40,793 nucleotides of DNA. It comes from Haplomitrium mnioides. Its lineage: Eukaryota > Marchantiophyta > Haplomitriopsida > Calobryales. Shown piece after piece: positions 21,360-31,626 of the stretch; positions within the stretch are counted from its first letter, which is position 1; every line of letters begins with the position of its first letter. The DNA lies in assembly GCA_049999725.1 (NCBI GenBank), contig JBNGIS010021417.1, positions 1-40,793 of the forward strand, in the 5' to 3' direction. A model generated the notes under the pieces. The model ran no database searches. It worked only from the letters and a program-made list of their open reading frames with translations, and was not told the DNA's origin. The position numbers and the translations under genes were made by a program.

Positions 21360-24300
21360 GTCAGCCAGTGGTTTAGGGCACTAAAGCTGAATGCATGGAC
21401 TCGGAAGCATCACTGGCACAATAACCCTTGCCAAGAGTGAAGGCCTCTCTGGAGCTATGGATTAACCTCAAATAGCTACTAAGAGCAGGGCGCATGATTC
21501 CTATGAGGGAAACATGATCATGGCGGAAGAGATGAGAAGAGAGCAATGATCACCAGCTAGGGGAGGGGCCCCATTTTCAAATTCGAAGCAGGCCAGCGAG
21601 AATCCGTGGGCCTAAGGAGGATGCAAGGATCGGAGCCTGGGGAGAAGAAATAGAGCAACCACCTATAGCAAAGCGATCTCAAGAGGAAGAAGAACGGATC
21701 AACAACAAAGAAATCCGAAGGCACTCCGAAGAAAGGCAGATCGCGGGGGTCCTATAGCGGCCACAAATCGGGAAGCAAGGATCAGGAGCTGAAAGGAGGA
21801 GGTGAGATCATCACGTGGGCAAGCAAGGCCAGGGAAGAGGGACGCCTCGATCCCGCAAGCAGGAGCGAGCCCTGCAAGATCCTATCGAACGCTCCATTCG
21901 AGTCTGCGAATCTTGGCGGAAGAGTGGAGCCCCCAGAAGGTCCCGCGAGATTCCATGGAGACGTGGCGTCTCCGAAGCCTTTCGCGGGATTCCACGGATG
22001 ACGTGGTGGCACCAAGAGGCCCGTGATTCTGCAGAAAGGTGCCTCTCTAAGTGGGGAGCCCACTTAGCGGGGTTCTGATCCGTCTTACGACGTGGGGACC
22101 CCGGTTAAAAGGGATCTGTGAGGAAACCAACAGGGGACCAAAGAGGGGGGCTCGAAGCAGCGACATATCGAGGGTCTGGCTGAAGGAAAACGGAGAAGTG
22201 TCGAAAGGATGATACATCGGAGATCCGAGCTGAGGCGGAGAGGGGAAGCCGAAGGGGCGACTTAGCGCAGATCCGTCAACAAGAAACACAGAGGAGAGCC
22301 GAAAGAGGGACAGATCACCTAGCGGGCCGAATAAGAGCGAGTGAAGGCGAAAAAGCGACTTGTCAGCGATCCGGTTCAAACGATGTGCATTAGTGGTGAA
22401 ATGGTGACCCATTGCAAACCGTCCAACGGGAAGAAGGCTGAGCTAGAATGGCAATATCGCGCCTATCCGGTGGGGGGAAATGAGGGCCACGGTGAAAGGA
22501 CGATCTATCGGCGAATCGACGAGCGAGATGAGAGCGGCCGGAAAATGAAACTAACGCCGGTGCGACCGATGGAGGAGCTAGCGACGCCAAAAGGGTGACT
22601 CTTTGCTGCTTTGGCAACCAGAAGGGTGAAAGTTCGACAAGGTGCGGCAGGCATTTGAAATTTCAAAAGGGGCGAACGGTTCGAAAGGGCATTGTAGTTC
22701 TTACATCGAGCTTTTAGAAGTGTTAACGAAGATAGCCTTGGGCGCGCGCGTAGTTCTTACTTCGAAGGTACGATGAATCGGCAACATCAGCACAGTTCTT
22801 ATTCGGCGAGCAGGGTAAGTCCGTATTGGTTCTTCGGATGACGTGGCGAGCGCAGGGAGTCCGCGGGAGGGCTTCGAAAACGTGGCGCGCTGGGGAGCTT
22901 GGCAGGGTTTCCGAAGGTCAACTTCTGAAGAAGGGTCCACGCAACGGTCCGCCTACCCCTTTGCGGGGCGGCATTGGATGGCGGCCTTCGAACGACGTGG
23001 TGCCTTGGGAAGCACGCATGGGGTTTCGAGGGTCAACCTCAGAAGGAAGTCAGCCGACGGTCCGCCTACCCCTTTGCAGGGCGGCGTCCTTCGGAGGACG
23101 TGGTGACTCGAAGGACCCCAAAGCAACTCACGGGACACGCGGCGCAAGGAGGAGAGTTCACCGGACCTTGGACAACGTGCGGGTCAACTACGGAAGGAGC
23201 GATCAGCGCGACGGTCAGCCTACCCCATTGCGGGGTGGCGTCGGACGGCGGTGCAGCGGACGACATGACGCGAGGAGAAGAAAGTGGGATCTATGGAGGA
23301 ATATGTGGAGATTCCATGGAGTGGGTTCCACGGGGCACTTTGAAACTCGGTTTCGAAGAGCCTCTTCGGACTTGGTTCTGCGGGAATTTGCGGAATCTCT
23401 TCCCGCAAGATTCCTCGGAGCTCCCCGTAAAATTACTGTTGTACTTGTCTTTCTCGATCAACCGAATGGACACCAGGCTTGATTTCCCTTTCCGTTGTAA
23501 CTGGATTAACAGACGAGGGAGCCATGTGTCGCATTCTCCCACTTCAAGCTCAACAACCATAACGACTATTCATCGGATCGAGCTTCGGAGGATCAGCGCT
23601 CGTAGGGAGTATACATCGTTTGCCTTCAATTATGTTCAAGTTGATGGACAGGCAATTGCTGGGAGCTATAGCGATGCAAGGCACGAGAATCGCGCATGGT
23701 AAGGCGGGGGCGAGGATTTAGTGAGGAGCTACGTGAAGCAAGGGTACTCGCTCAAGGGGAACCGGGGGATTTAGAGGAGGACTGGAGGGGCACCCAGGAT
23801 TGCAGAGTGAGGAGCTCTGGATGCTCGGGCGATCCAAGTGACCTCATCTTCGCAAGCGGACCAGGGCGGAGGGTTACTAATACGATAGTTTCAAGGGATC
23901 CTGACCTGCCGAGAACTAAGGAGAGGATGTCAAGTGAGGAGCTTGGAGTCGTGTTGGCGTTTCACGGGCGATTGCGGGGCGCGACAGCAATAACAAGAAA
24001 GGGAAATCGCATATGGTAAGGCAGGGGTGAGGATTTAGTGAGGAACTACCTGAAGCAGGGGTACTTGCTCAAAGGGAACCGGGGGATTTAGAGGAGGACT
24101 GGAGGGACGCCGAGGATTGCAGAGTGAGGAGTTCTGGATGCTCAGACGATCCAGGTGACCTCATCTTTGCAGGTGGACCAGGGCAGAGGGTTACTGATAC
24201 GATAGCTCGAAGGGATTCCGACCTACCGAGAACTAAAGAGAGGCTGCTAAGTGAGGAGCTTGGAGTGTCTCAGCATTTCCTTATGTAAGTGCCTTAGCCC

Positions 24301-25264
24301 TTAGTATTCGGAGTACACTTTGGTGTGTTTCTTCAAGTGGAGCAGAGAGGGGGGCTGTGCTAGTTCCTGCGCACTGCGCGGGATGACCCGTCGAGGCTCG
24401 AGGGTGGAGTGGGCTACCTGCAGCTGGTAAAGTTGTCTTCCAGAGGTGGAAGTCAAAGAAACTCTCTTCCTAGCCTGAGGAAGTAAAAGTAGGGCTTCTC
24501 GTGAGGAAAGTTAAAAAACTATTTGGAGAGGAGGGTGTGTGGGTTGCTGGGCTGCAGGTTGTAAGGCAGCATGACTCATAATGGAAGTATCAATTGGTAG
24601 AAATCCAGAGGGTCTTCAAGGACTTTGTTTTCTCTTGCACATAGTGTATAAACTGTTTGTGTATATGTGTAGTTAGATTTCCTTTCTGCATTGTGTTGTA
24701 GAGTTGTATTAGCTTAGAAGTCATCAGGATAGTTGAGCAGACCCTAGGAATAGCCTTGAAGGGGGAGTCTAATCCCTTAACACAAGTCTGGTATCCTGGG
24801 GGTAAATGCTCTCTATTCTGATTCTGTTGCATAGATTAGGACTTAGTACATTCTAAGATAGTTAGGAATATCTGGACTAGTGCTGTGACCACCCTGAGAG
24901 GGGGAGTCTAGACCTCTAGTAGTGTTCAGTTGTGCAGGATACCATCACCATTCTGCCCAAGCACAAATTAGGTGGCAGGGCCTAAGTCATTGGGTCCTAT
25001 GAATAAAGCGGAAGAATCACACAAATCACAGCTGGGTGTTATGGATGTGGACTTGAGAATGGTTGAGTAACTGACTTGAGTATAAGAAGAAGAAGAGTGA
25101 GAGGTGCATATAAGGCCTGTAAGGAGAGGAAGAGTCCTTAAGGTCTAAAAGTGGTAATTGGCAAGAGGCCATCTCAGAAAAGAACCTGAAAGCCCTGTAA
25201 ACATGTCCTCCATTGTCTCCAAAGAGGTGCTTGAAGGGTTAAGGCATGGAACAGGGGAGCAACA
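21360..25264 (+). repeat. Element A 3' LTR, complete, 3905 bp
   Basis: It starts TGTCAGCCAGTGG and ends GGGGAGCAACA, followed by GAACC. It contains ACGTGGC/ACGTGGT motifs (about 21963, 22001, 22840, 22880, 22995, 23098), TACCCC-(T/A)TTGC-GGGG blocks (near 22945, 23065 and 23220), the 317-bp tandem duplication (23688-24310), a TATA-like GTGTATAAAC at about 24646 and a block shared with the B LTR at about 24430-24530. The long frame 22974-23702 has no protein domain and is a shadow. Confidence 0.88.
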
Positions 25265-25591
25265 GAACCTGATGCTTTCGCTTTGAAAATGCTATGTTTA
25301 TGTAGGCCTAACACCAATAAAGGCCCATATTTTTGTGATGGATGACAATTACGACCAAAGATATAAGTTGGAAATGACTTCAATTCAAAAGATCGAACAT
25401 TGGCATCAAAGGCTCATGGAGAGTTGGATGGTGTCATTCCAAATATTAAAAAGAGAATTAGTGCTAGAGACCTCTGAGATCAAGCCCAAGTCAGCTCTTT
25501 AGAAGACAATCACTTCTTAAGACAATTGGTTCCAGCTGGCATTCCACAGTGGTGAGCTCTCGGATTTACAACAAAGCTTTTTTTCTATGTG
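25265..25591 (+). pseudogene. 3' part of the unknown gene interrupted by element A
   Basis: After the GAACC duplication the frame from 6123 continues: NLMLSL, stop, KCYVYVGLTPIKAHIFVMDD, then IEHWHQRLMESWMVSFQIL and on to about 25500, with further stops and SGELSDLQQSF near 25560. The frame is otherwise open for about 75 codons between stops. This shows that A landed inside coding sequence that had already partly decayed or decayed later. Function is not recognised. Confidence 0.5.
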
Positions 25592-25613
25592 AACAACCGC
25601 TACTTTGAACCAA
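25592..25613 (+). repeat. Direct repeat, right copy (pairs with 1632-1653)
   Basis: Identical to the 22-bp string at 1632. It lies just after the end of the unknown plus-strand gene. Confidence 0.55.
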
Positions 25614-26431
25614 GAACGGCTACAGGGTTCCTATTTCATTTTTGCTCTCAAAAACCAAATTTGTAATTTTAGCATCCAAAATCATGATTTTTATTCTAGC
25701 AATATTTTTTTGTAAAACAAATGTAATTAAACATACCAAAATAGCTCACTTTGAATACACATTATATTAAAAACAAATTTTCTTATAAGCATTTTAACAA
25801 AATTGCTTCTATACTTTCATCTTTCAAAAGCATAAGCATCACCAAACAAAATATATAAAAAACTTTATACGATATTTGTTGTTAAATACTTTCAAAAATA
25901 ACAATGATATCAATAATTTGAAATTTTGATAAAAAGATTCAAATTTTATACAAAAAAATTTTGAAGTAGAACCCTAAAATGTTGGCATAAGAGGATTGTT
26001 GAAGCAAAATTATGAAAAGGTTGTTGAAGCCTATGTGTGCATGGACAATTGAGGCCCAAATGTAGGCATACTTTGTTTGAAAGATACTTGCGCACATGGA
26101 CAACTACAATTAACTCGAGCTTGAATAATTGAAGCCCATGTTCGCATGGACAATTGAAGCAATCCAAGACTGCAGAGTAATTAGAAGCAAAGAATGCAAA
26201 AAGTCATCTAAGAAGGAGCAAAAAATGAAAAAGAAAAGTGAACTTCCATGCCAACATAGACTTCTTTGTTAATTTTCATTAAAAAAAGCAAATCGTTTTG
26301 TTCAAAAACCATTTTGTGCACCAAGTTGAATCGTGATGAACAGACTTAAAATGGATTAGGAGTGCAACAAGATTGAAACTTCAACAAATAAACTTTGTAA
26401 GAAAAATACTTTATTATGTAAAACAATTTCA
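25614..26431. other. AT-rich spacer with TGCGCA-type repeats
   Basis: The first 370 bases are AT-rich without any recognisable gene. From about 25985 to 26165, short imperfect repeats occur around TTGAAGCC(T/C)ATGT and CGCATGGACAATTGA, each holding a core such as ATGTGTGCATGG, TGCGCACATGG or ATGTTCGCATGG. After that the sequence is AT-rich again up to the methyltransferase-like pseudogene. Confidence 0.45.
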
Positions 26432-27106
26432 TCAACCAGGTGCTATAGCTCTATCCTTTTCAAGAGGAATTGTCTCATCTAAATCTACTGGCTGAGCATC
26501 TGCAGCTGCTAGAGAGTCCTACCAAGACTATCCATTCCCAAAGATGGAAATAGAATCACCAGTAGCACCTCCAGTACTAGAAGGAACAAGTTCCTTATGA
26601 TATGAATACACTATTTGTGATTCTATCATGTTAGATGGTAAAGAAGCCATTGTCAAAACTCTCTAAGGAATGTAGATAGGCCGACGTCTTTCATATTCCA
26701 CAGCGATTCAGTTTTGCATCAGCTTTAAAGCACAAACAAGACCTGTGCCAGACCAAGACCAAAGATCTAAGATCCAATCTTGCTCTGTTGATAAATAGTC
26801 AATAAGAAAATTGTAAAGAGCCTGGGGCTTTTGATAGACATTCACATGAGCATCATCTCATGGATGTTTTAGTTTAATCAAAACCGCAGAACAACTAAAC
26901 ACACTGCGCATTATTTGCCGAGGGAGGCCACTCGCATGAGTAGGTTGCAAATTGAAAAGCCTCATGCTCCTCTTTCCCTCCTTTGTCCAGTAGCCCACAG
27001 TCCAATTTACTCGTGGGCGTGTGCAATTCTTAGACCACGAGAGTGAGGAATGTTGTTTTTTTTCCTTGTAATAAGAAAAAAAAAACAAATCAAACACTAA
27101 AAACAA
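26432..27106 (-). pseudogene. Decayed N4/N6 DNA-methyltransferase-like gene
   Basis: A single minus-strand frame runs from 27106 to a stop at 26432, interrupted by five or so stop codons. Its centre reads VYQKPQALYNFLIDYLSTEQ, then DWILDLWSWSGTGLVCALKL, then IAVEYERRRP. This order matches the C-terminal half of N4/N6-type DNA methyltransferases (PF01555-like): a K-P-x-x-L box, the S-adenosylmethionine motif I (usually D-x-F-x-G-S-G-T; here D-L-W-S-W-S-G-T-G), then a hydrophobic strand ending in acidic E. The C-terminal part is Ser/Gly and acidic rich. The D/N/S-P-P-Y/W catalytic motif was not found; it may lie upstream beyond a lost exon. A Rossmann-like protein of another family is possible. 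It sits beside the DUF7869-like locus in AT-rich DNA and may be part of the same old element. Confidence 0.5.
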
Positions 27107-27311
27107 TGTGTAGGAAAACTAAACAAGGTGTCGGCCAGGTGTCTTTGAGTTTTTTTTTTTTTTTTTGTGATTACTGAGCTCCTAGCCTAGTTTATTCTTT
27201 CAATTTGTATTAGTCTTTTATATTTTATTGTTATATTATTATTTTTCCATCCTTCCCCTCTCTTCCCTCTCTCCTCTTCCTTCTCTTCCTTTCTTTTTCT
27301 GTTTTTTGCAG
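27107..27311. other. Poly-T and CT-rich spacer
   Basis: An 18-19 base T run at about 27150-27168 and a pyrimidine-rich tract at 27245-27310 precede the 5' LTR of element B. No gene is seen. Confidence 0.45.
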
Positions 27312-30300
27312 TGGATGTCACGAATCATGCAATGCAAGGGAGGAGCCCTGTGGAATCAAGAGGAGTCAGATGAAAATGCAAGCAAGATGTGTATATAGAC
27401 TCACAGCAAATCGAGATGGACGTAGGGCTGGGTGATCAAGAAAGGGGGAGGGAAATTTCAGGTTCAAGAAGGAAGGCGAGCAGCTGGGAAGAGTGCCAAA
27501 TGCAGTTGGGCATAACGCAGATGAGGAATCTGGTAAAACGCGAGCGGATCGAGCAAGAGATTACATGGAAGCTACATATCCAACAAGGACACGAGTAGAG
27601 GAGGAGGAGGAGGATAGATAGGATTCGAGAAGAGGGTCATTGGGCGAGCGGGTCTGAAGTCGTAACAAGGTGAGGAATCGAGCAAACGGGGGTTGGAAGG
27701 AATCGGAAGGGAGGACCCACACTAAGGTCGTAGGCACAGCGGACGTCGCAAGTAGACACTTAGAACGCATCAAGTCCGTGGAGAATTTTCAGAAACGTGG
27801 CGCCTTCAGAAGTGTCCAAGGGTTTCGACGGAGACGTGGCAGACGTAGGAGGCCCGCGGAGCCTTGCGAAAACGTGGCTCAAGGAGAGATTCTACGACCT
27901 TTATCGGAAGCTAAGGTTAGCGCGACCGTCAAGCTTCCTAGTTGAAAATGGCGTCAGACGGCGGCCTCTCGAATTACGTGGCATCCTTGGAGAGCTCTAA
28001 GAGATTCAATGGACACGTGGCGGCACGGTGGAGCCTATTGGATTCCATGGAACTAGGTCAGCATGACGGTTAAGCTCCCCAATTGAAAAAGGCGTCGGAC
28101 GGTGCTCCTGCGGATTACGTGGCACTCAGGGAGGGTCCGTTGGATACTTCCGGTCCAAAAGAGGTCAACCGCAGAACCAGGTCAACTACGAAGGTCCAAC
28201 TTCCACCTTGCAAGTGGTGGCGGACGGCGCGACAACGGAGACGTGGTGACTTCAGAGAGTCCGTGGGTGACAACGAAGATGTGGCAGTCGGAGCAGTGTC
28301 CGTGGGAAACAACGGAGGGTACAACTTCAGAGGAGTCTGCAGGATCCATCAGAAGGAAGGTCAACTACGATGGTCCAACTTCCACCTTGCGGCCGGCGGC
28401 GAACAACACGATTGCGGAAACATGGTAGCCTGAGAGGTATCCGTGGAAATCATCAGAAACGTGGCGGCTTTGCGGGAGTCCGTGGAAGACAATGGACACG
28501 TGGCAGCCGAGGGAGTGTCCGTGGAAACAGTGGAGGGTACAACTTTGGAGGAGTTCGCAGATCCATCGAAGGGAAGGTCAACTGCGGAACACGGGGCAGC
28601 GACAGTCCAACTTCCACCTTGCGGGCGGCGGCGGATGGCGCGGCTGTGGAAACGTGGCAGCCTGAGAGGTATTCGCAGAAAACATCGGATATGTAGTGGC
28701 CTGGGTGCAAGCCATAGGATGCAGCGGAAACGTGGCAGCCTAAGAGGAGTCCACAAGAAACTTTGGAAGTGTGGCAGCTTGAGAGGAGTCTGCAAGAATC
28801 TTTGGAAATGTGACAGCTTGAGAGGAGTCCGCAAGAATCTTTGGAAACATGGCAGCCTAAGAAGTGTCAGTGGGAAATCTTTGGAAACATGGCAGCGGGG
28901 AAGCAGCCCAAGGGAAATAGAGAAGCAGCCAAGGGAAAATTGCGGATCAGCCCGCGGGATACGTTGGGCAGCCAATCTTTGGCAATCATCAGCGAACCCA
29001 ACGCTTCTCGGACGATTGTTTTCGGATTTCTCTACAGACAAACCTCTTCGACCCTTGACTTTGGGTCTGCACCTAGCTTACTGCTTTGAAGCAATCGGAT
29101 CAGCGACTGCTATAGGTTTACTAATGTGGGCCAACAGTAAGGCGATTGCAAATTATGACTCAAGCATTGGGGATCCACGCGGGTCTCAGCAATTTCCATC
29201 TTCAACCTTCACTGAAGTTGTCTTCCCCCAACCCGGAAGGGCTTCCGAGATGACCGTTAAAATCGGACTAGCCCTCACCGTACTGACAAGTATCACCATG
29301 CCAAGAAACGATTGCTAACGAGAAAAAACGACCAAATCCAGAGAGGAGGAAAGGAACGATCTTGAACAAGAAACGAGGGGGGACGCGCGTCTACCAAGGG
29401 GTATAGAATGGATTGCTGCGATGATTGAGGGGTTGATGAAGATGCAAAATTAAGTTGTGAGAGCAAGCTCGAAGAGGAAAACGCAGCGAGGGAGAGAGGA
29501 GAGCATTCCAAGAAGGATTCACATGAGGCGAGTGGACTCGTGCAGGGGGACCAGCGGGGGTGGAGGTGGACTGGAGGGGCACTAAGAATTGCTAAACGTG
29601 GAGCTCTAGAGTCTCATGCGATCCAGGTGGACTCATCATTGCAGGTGGACCAACATTTGGAGGTGTATTGCTACTTAAAGTTGAAGGGAATTCTTTCGTT
29701 CTTGAATTCAAGAGAGGCTGCCAAGGGGGAATCTTGGGGTTGTCTCAGCATCGTCTGTGCAGGAGCATCAATCCTAGGGGCGCTTTGGGGGGGGGGGGCG
29801 TTTCTGGTTGAATTTCTCAAGTGGAGTCAAGAGAGGAGTGACTGTGTTAGTGCATGCGCACTGCAGAGAAGATCCATTCGAAACTCAAGATGGAGTGGGT
29901 GGCCAGCAGTCGAGGGGACTGTCTTCCAGAGGTGGAAGTTAAAGAAATCCTCTTCCAATCATGAGGAAGTAAATTTAGGGCTTCTCGCGAGGGAAGTTGA
30001 AAAACTATTTGAATGAGAGTGCGTGGGTGAAGAATTAGAGGAAGATTGGAGTTGCTGATTGGAGTTGAAGGGCAGTCTGGGAGAAAGCTTGGGTCTTGAG
30101 ACGTAGGGAGGCCTACAATGCTGGTGAGGCAGGGTGCATGTATAAGTACATCTATGTTTGTGTGTATATTTAGATTTGTGTTCTGTTTGTAGTTCTGTGA
30201 AGTTCTTAGTATTTAGAGTGCCTACCTTCTATTTGTTCAGATCTTGGGAACACCCTAAGAAGTGGAAGTCAAGATTAATAGCATTGCATTGTCGTAATTT

Positions 30301-30707
30301 GGATGCTGAGACTTGTTTCCCTTTTGTATACAAGGTGATTAGGTACAATTCTGGACTCCTGAATTCTGTTTCTGATTGACTCAGCAGCGTATTAGTCCAC
30401 CCATGTGTGCCCTTGGGAAGTGAATGAGAATGAGCAGGTTTGCTGCTAACCAAGAAACCACGAAAGGCAACCAAGAGAGAACGTGCAAAGGGGCCATTGC
30501 ATTCAAGAATCAAATGCCCTATTCTATCTGCGTTTGCCTACCAAGTGGCACTTTTTGAGGTTAAGGCCTGAAGGAGGAGTGTGACTTGCATATGTGGGCA
30601 TTAGCAGAAGGTGTGTAACGACGGGTGTGTGCATGCATGTGTTGTGCTTGGGTGTTGTTAGGTGGTGTTGCAGTCACTCCAGAGCAGGTAAGTAGGAGTT
30701 GGGGTCA
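27312..30707 (+). repeat. Element B 5' LTR, about 3.4 kb
   Basis: The start is inferred by comparison with the 3' LTR: identity begins around CAGTGGATGTCAC. The first base could be TGG at 27312 or TGT at 27316. The end GGGGTCA at 30707 precedes the primer site. The LTR contains ACGTGGC motifs (27795, 27834, 27872, 27976, 28014, 28117, 28459, 28496, 28652, 28730 among others), repeated W-box-like GGTCAAC blocks, a 39-bp tandem array, a G12 run at 29787-29798, and a TATA-like ATGTATAAG near 30138. Long frames here are shadows. Confidence 0.82.
28725..28900 (+). repeat. 39-bp tandem repeats in the B LTR (5' copy)
   Basis: About four to five back-to-back units follow the pattern GTGGCAGCCTNAGAGGAGTC-CAAGAATCTTTGGAAA with one to several differences each. 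The equivalent array in the 3' LTR (about 37765-37985) is closer to a regular 39-40 bp period. Confidence 0.75.
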
Positions 30708-30710
30708 ATT

Positions 30711-30730
30711 TGGCGCAAAGCCCCTCCCAT
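30711..30730 (+). other. Element B putative primer-binding site
   Basis: TGGCGCAAAGCCCCTCCC starts three bases after the LTR end CA. It has the TGGCGC start of a tRNA 3'-end complement. Its first six bases agree with the tRNA-Asn-type site of A; the remainder differs. The priming tRNA is unresolved. Confidence 0.5.
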
Positions 30731-31050
30731 AAAAGGTCTCGAAACACAAGTCAGCCCTAAAGTGGGTGTATATCGATTGGAAAGGAGATAAGGGTCCGAC
30801 CACACGGTTGACATACATTTTTTCGACGATCATGGCGGGACAAAAAAGTTTTGGAAAGTAACCTTGCAGTAATTTGTTGAGTAAACAGTGGAGCAAGGGA
30901 AAGGAGTTTGGAATTCTGGGAGCAGCCTAGCACCAGAAGTGGAAGGAGACCAACCAAGAAGGTTGCCCTATTTGGATAAAGGAGGGATCTCGCTCAAAAG
31001 TGGAAGAAGCTTGGAAAGGGCGGCCAGAGCTTCCTATTCCATACCACCCA

Positions 31051-31626
31051 ATGGCCAATATAGGGCATGTGACACAGAGGTCCCGGTTCAGATACAAAAC
31101 ATTTCGGGGATCTACTAGGCACGATCCAGATGAGTGGCTAGATGAGTTCAAGGGCACAGCCTATGCAAATGGGGAGAACCTCATGAAGGACGCCATTCTC
31201 CCTAGGGTGTTGAAAGGGGAAGCTGGTCCATGGTACCATACCCTACCAGAGGCCACCAAAAGGAATTGGGACACTTTCAAGATGGTCTTCTTGGGAGGAA
31301 TTCAGAAAGATAGGTGGGGAATTCAAGGCCTTGATCAAGATAAGCCAAATAGAGATGAAGAAAAACGAATCCGTGCGGAAGTTTTTGCAACGCTTCTAGC
31401 GGATGTCCCGGAAAATTAACCCACTACATCGGATGGGATGCTTACCTCTTGGTTCCTTTCAGCCCTACCCAAAGGTCTAGGGGCCCGAGGGAGGAGGTCC
31501 AAACCCACATGCCTTGAGCAAGCAGTGGAAGAAGCCCAATCTTATATCAAGGTTGAGGTGGTAAGCTTGAAGAGGAAGTCAAAGAGGAGGAATGAGTCTG
31601 ACAGTTCTCTAGAGAGTTCTAGTTAG
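31051..31626 (+). pseudogene. Element B gag, capsid part, frameshifted
   Basis: The start at 31051 gives MANIGHVTQRSRFRYKTFRG, followed by DPDEWLDEFKG and ILPRVLKGEAGPWYHTLP, colinear with the gag of A. The core becomes frameshifted around 31300-31420: the reading EIQLK/KFLQRF region is in other frames. A further frame (31438-31626) has MLTSWFLSALPKGLG and a Lys/Ser-rich end. This is the retrotransposon gag domain. Stops show it is inactive. Confidence 0.72.

Larger units (their letters stand above)
6124..25264 (+). mobile_element. Element A: non-autonomous gag-protease LTR retrotransposon
   Basis: The left edge is TGTCAGCC at 6124 and the right edge GAGCAACA at 25264, flanked by the duplication GAACC. 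The 3' LTR is intact at 3.9 kb. The 5' LTR is split by two later insertions (6612-11197 and about 11560-16242). The internal domain is only 18381-21359 and has a primer-binding site matching tRNA-Asn, gag with three zinc knuckles, an aspartic protease region and a polypurine tract. There is no RT, RNase H or integrase. In a 120-bp block near 18121-18240 against the 3' LTR I counted three differences, all transitions. Insertion is therefore not very recent, and the frameshifted gag shows decay. Confidence 0.85.

Noticed and set aside
22974-23702. Long plus-strand reading frame of 242 codons, and similar long frames at 22826-23482, 28361-29041, 28443-29318 and 37529-38128
   Set aside because: All lie in LTR sequence, overlap in several frames on both strands, are dominated by tandem-repeat products and have no recognisable domain.
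27795-28740. A host gene promoter containing G-boxes
   Set aside because: The motifs occur in both LTRs of B and in the other LTRs, with no host coding sequence downstream.
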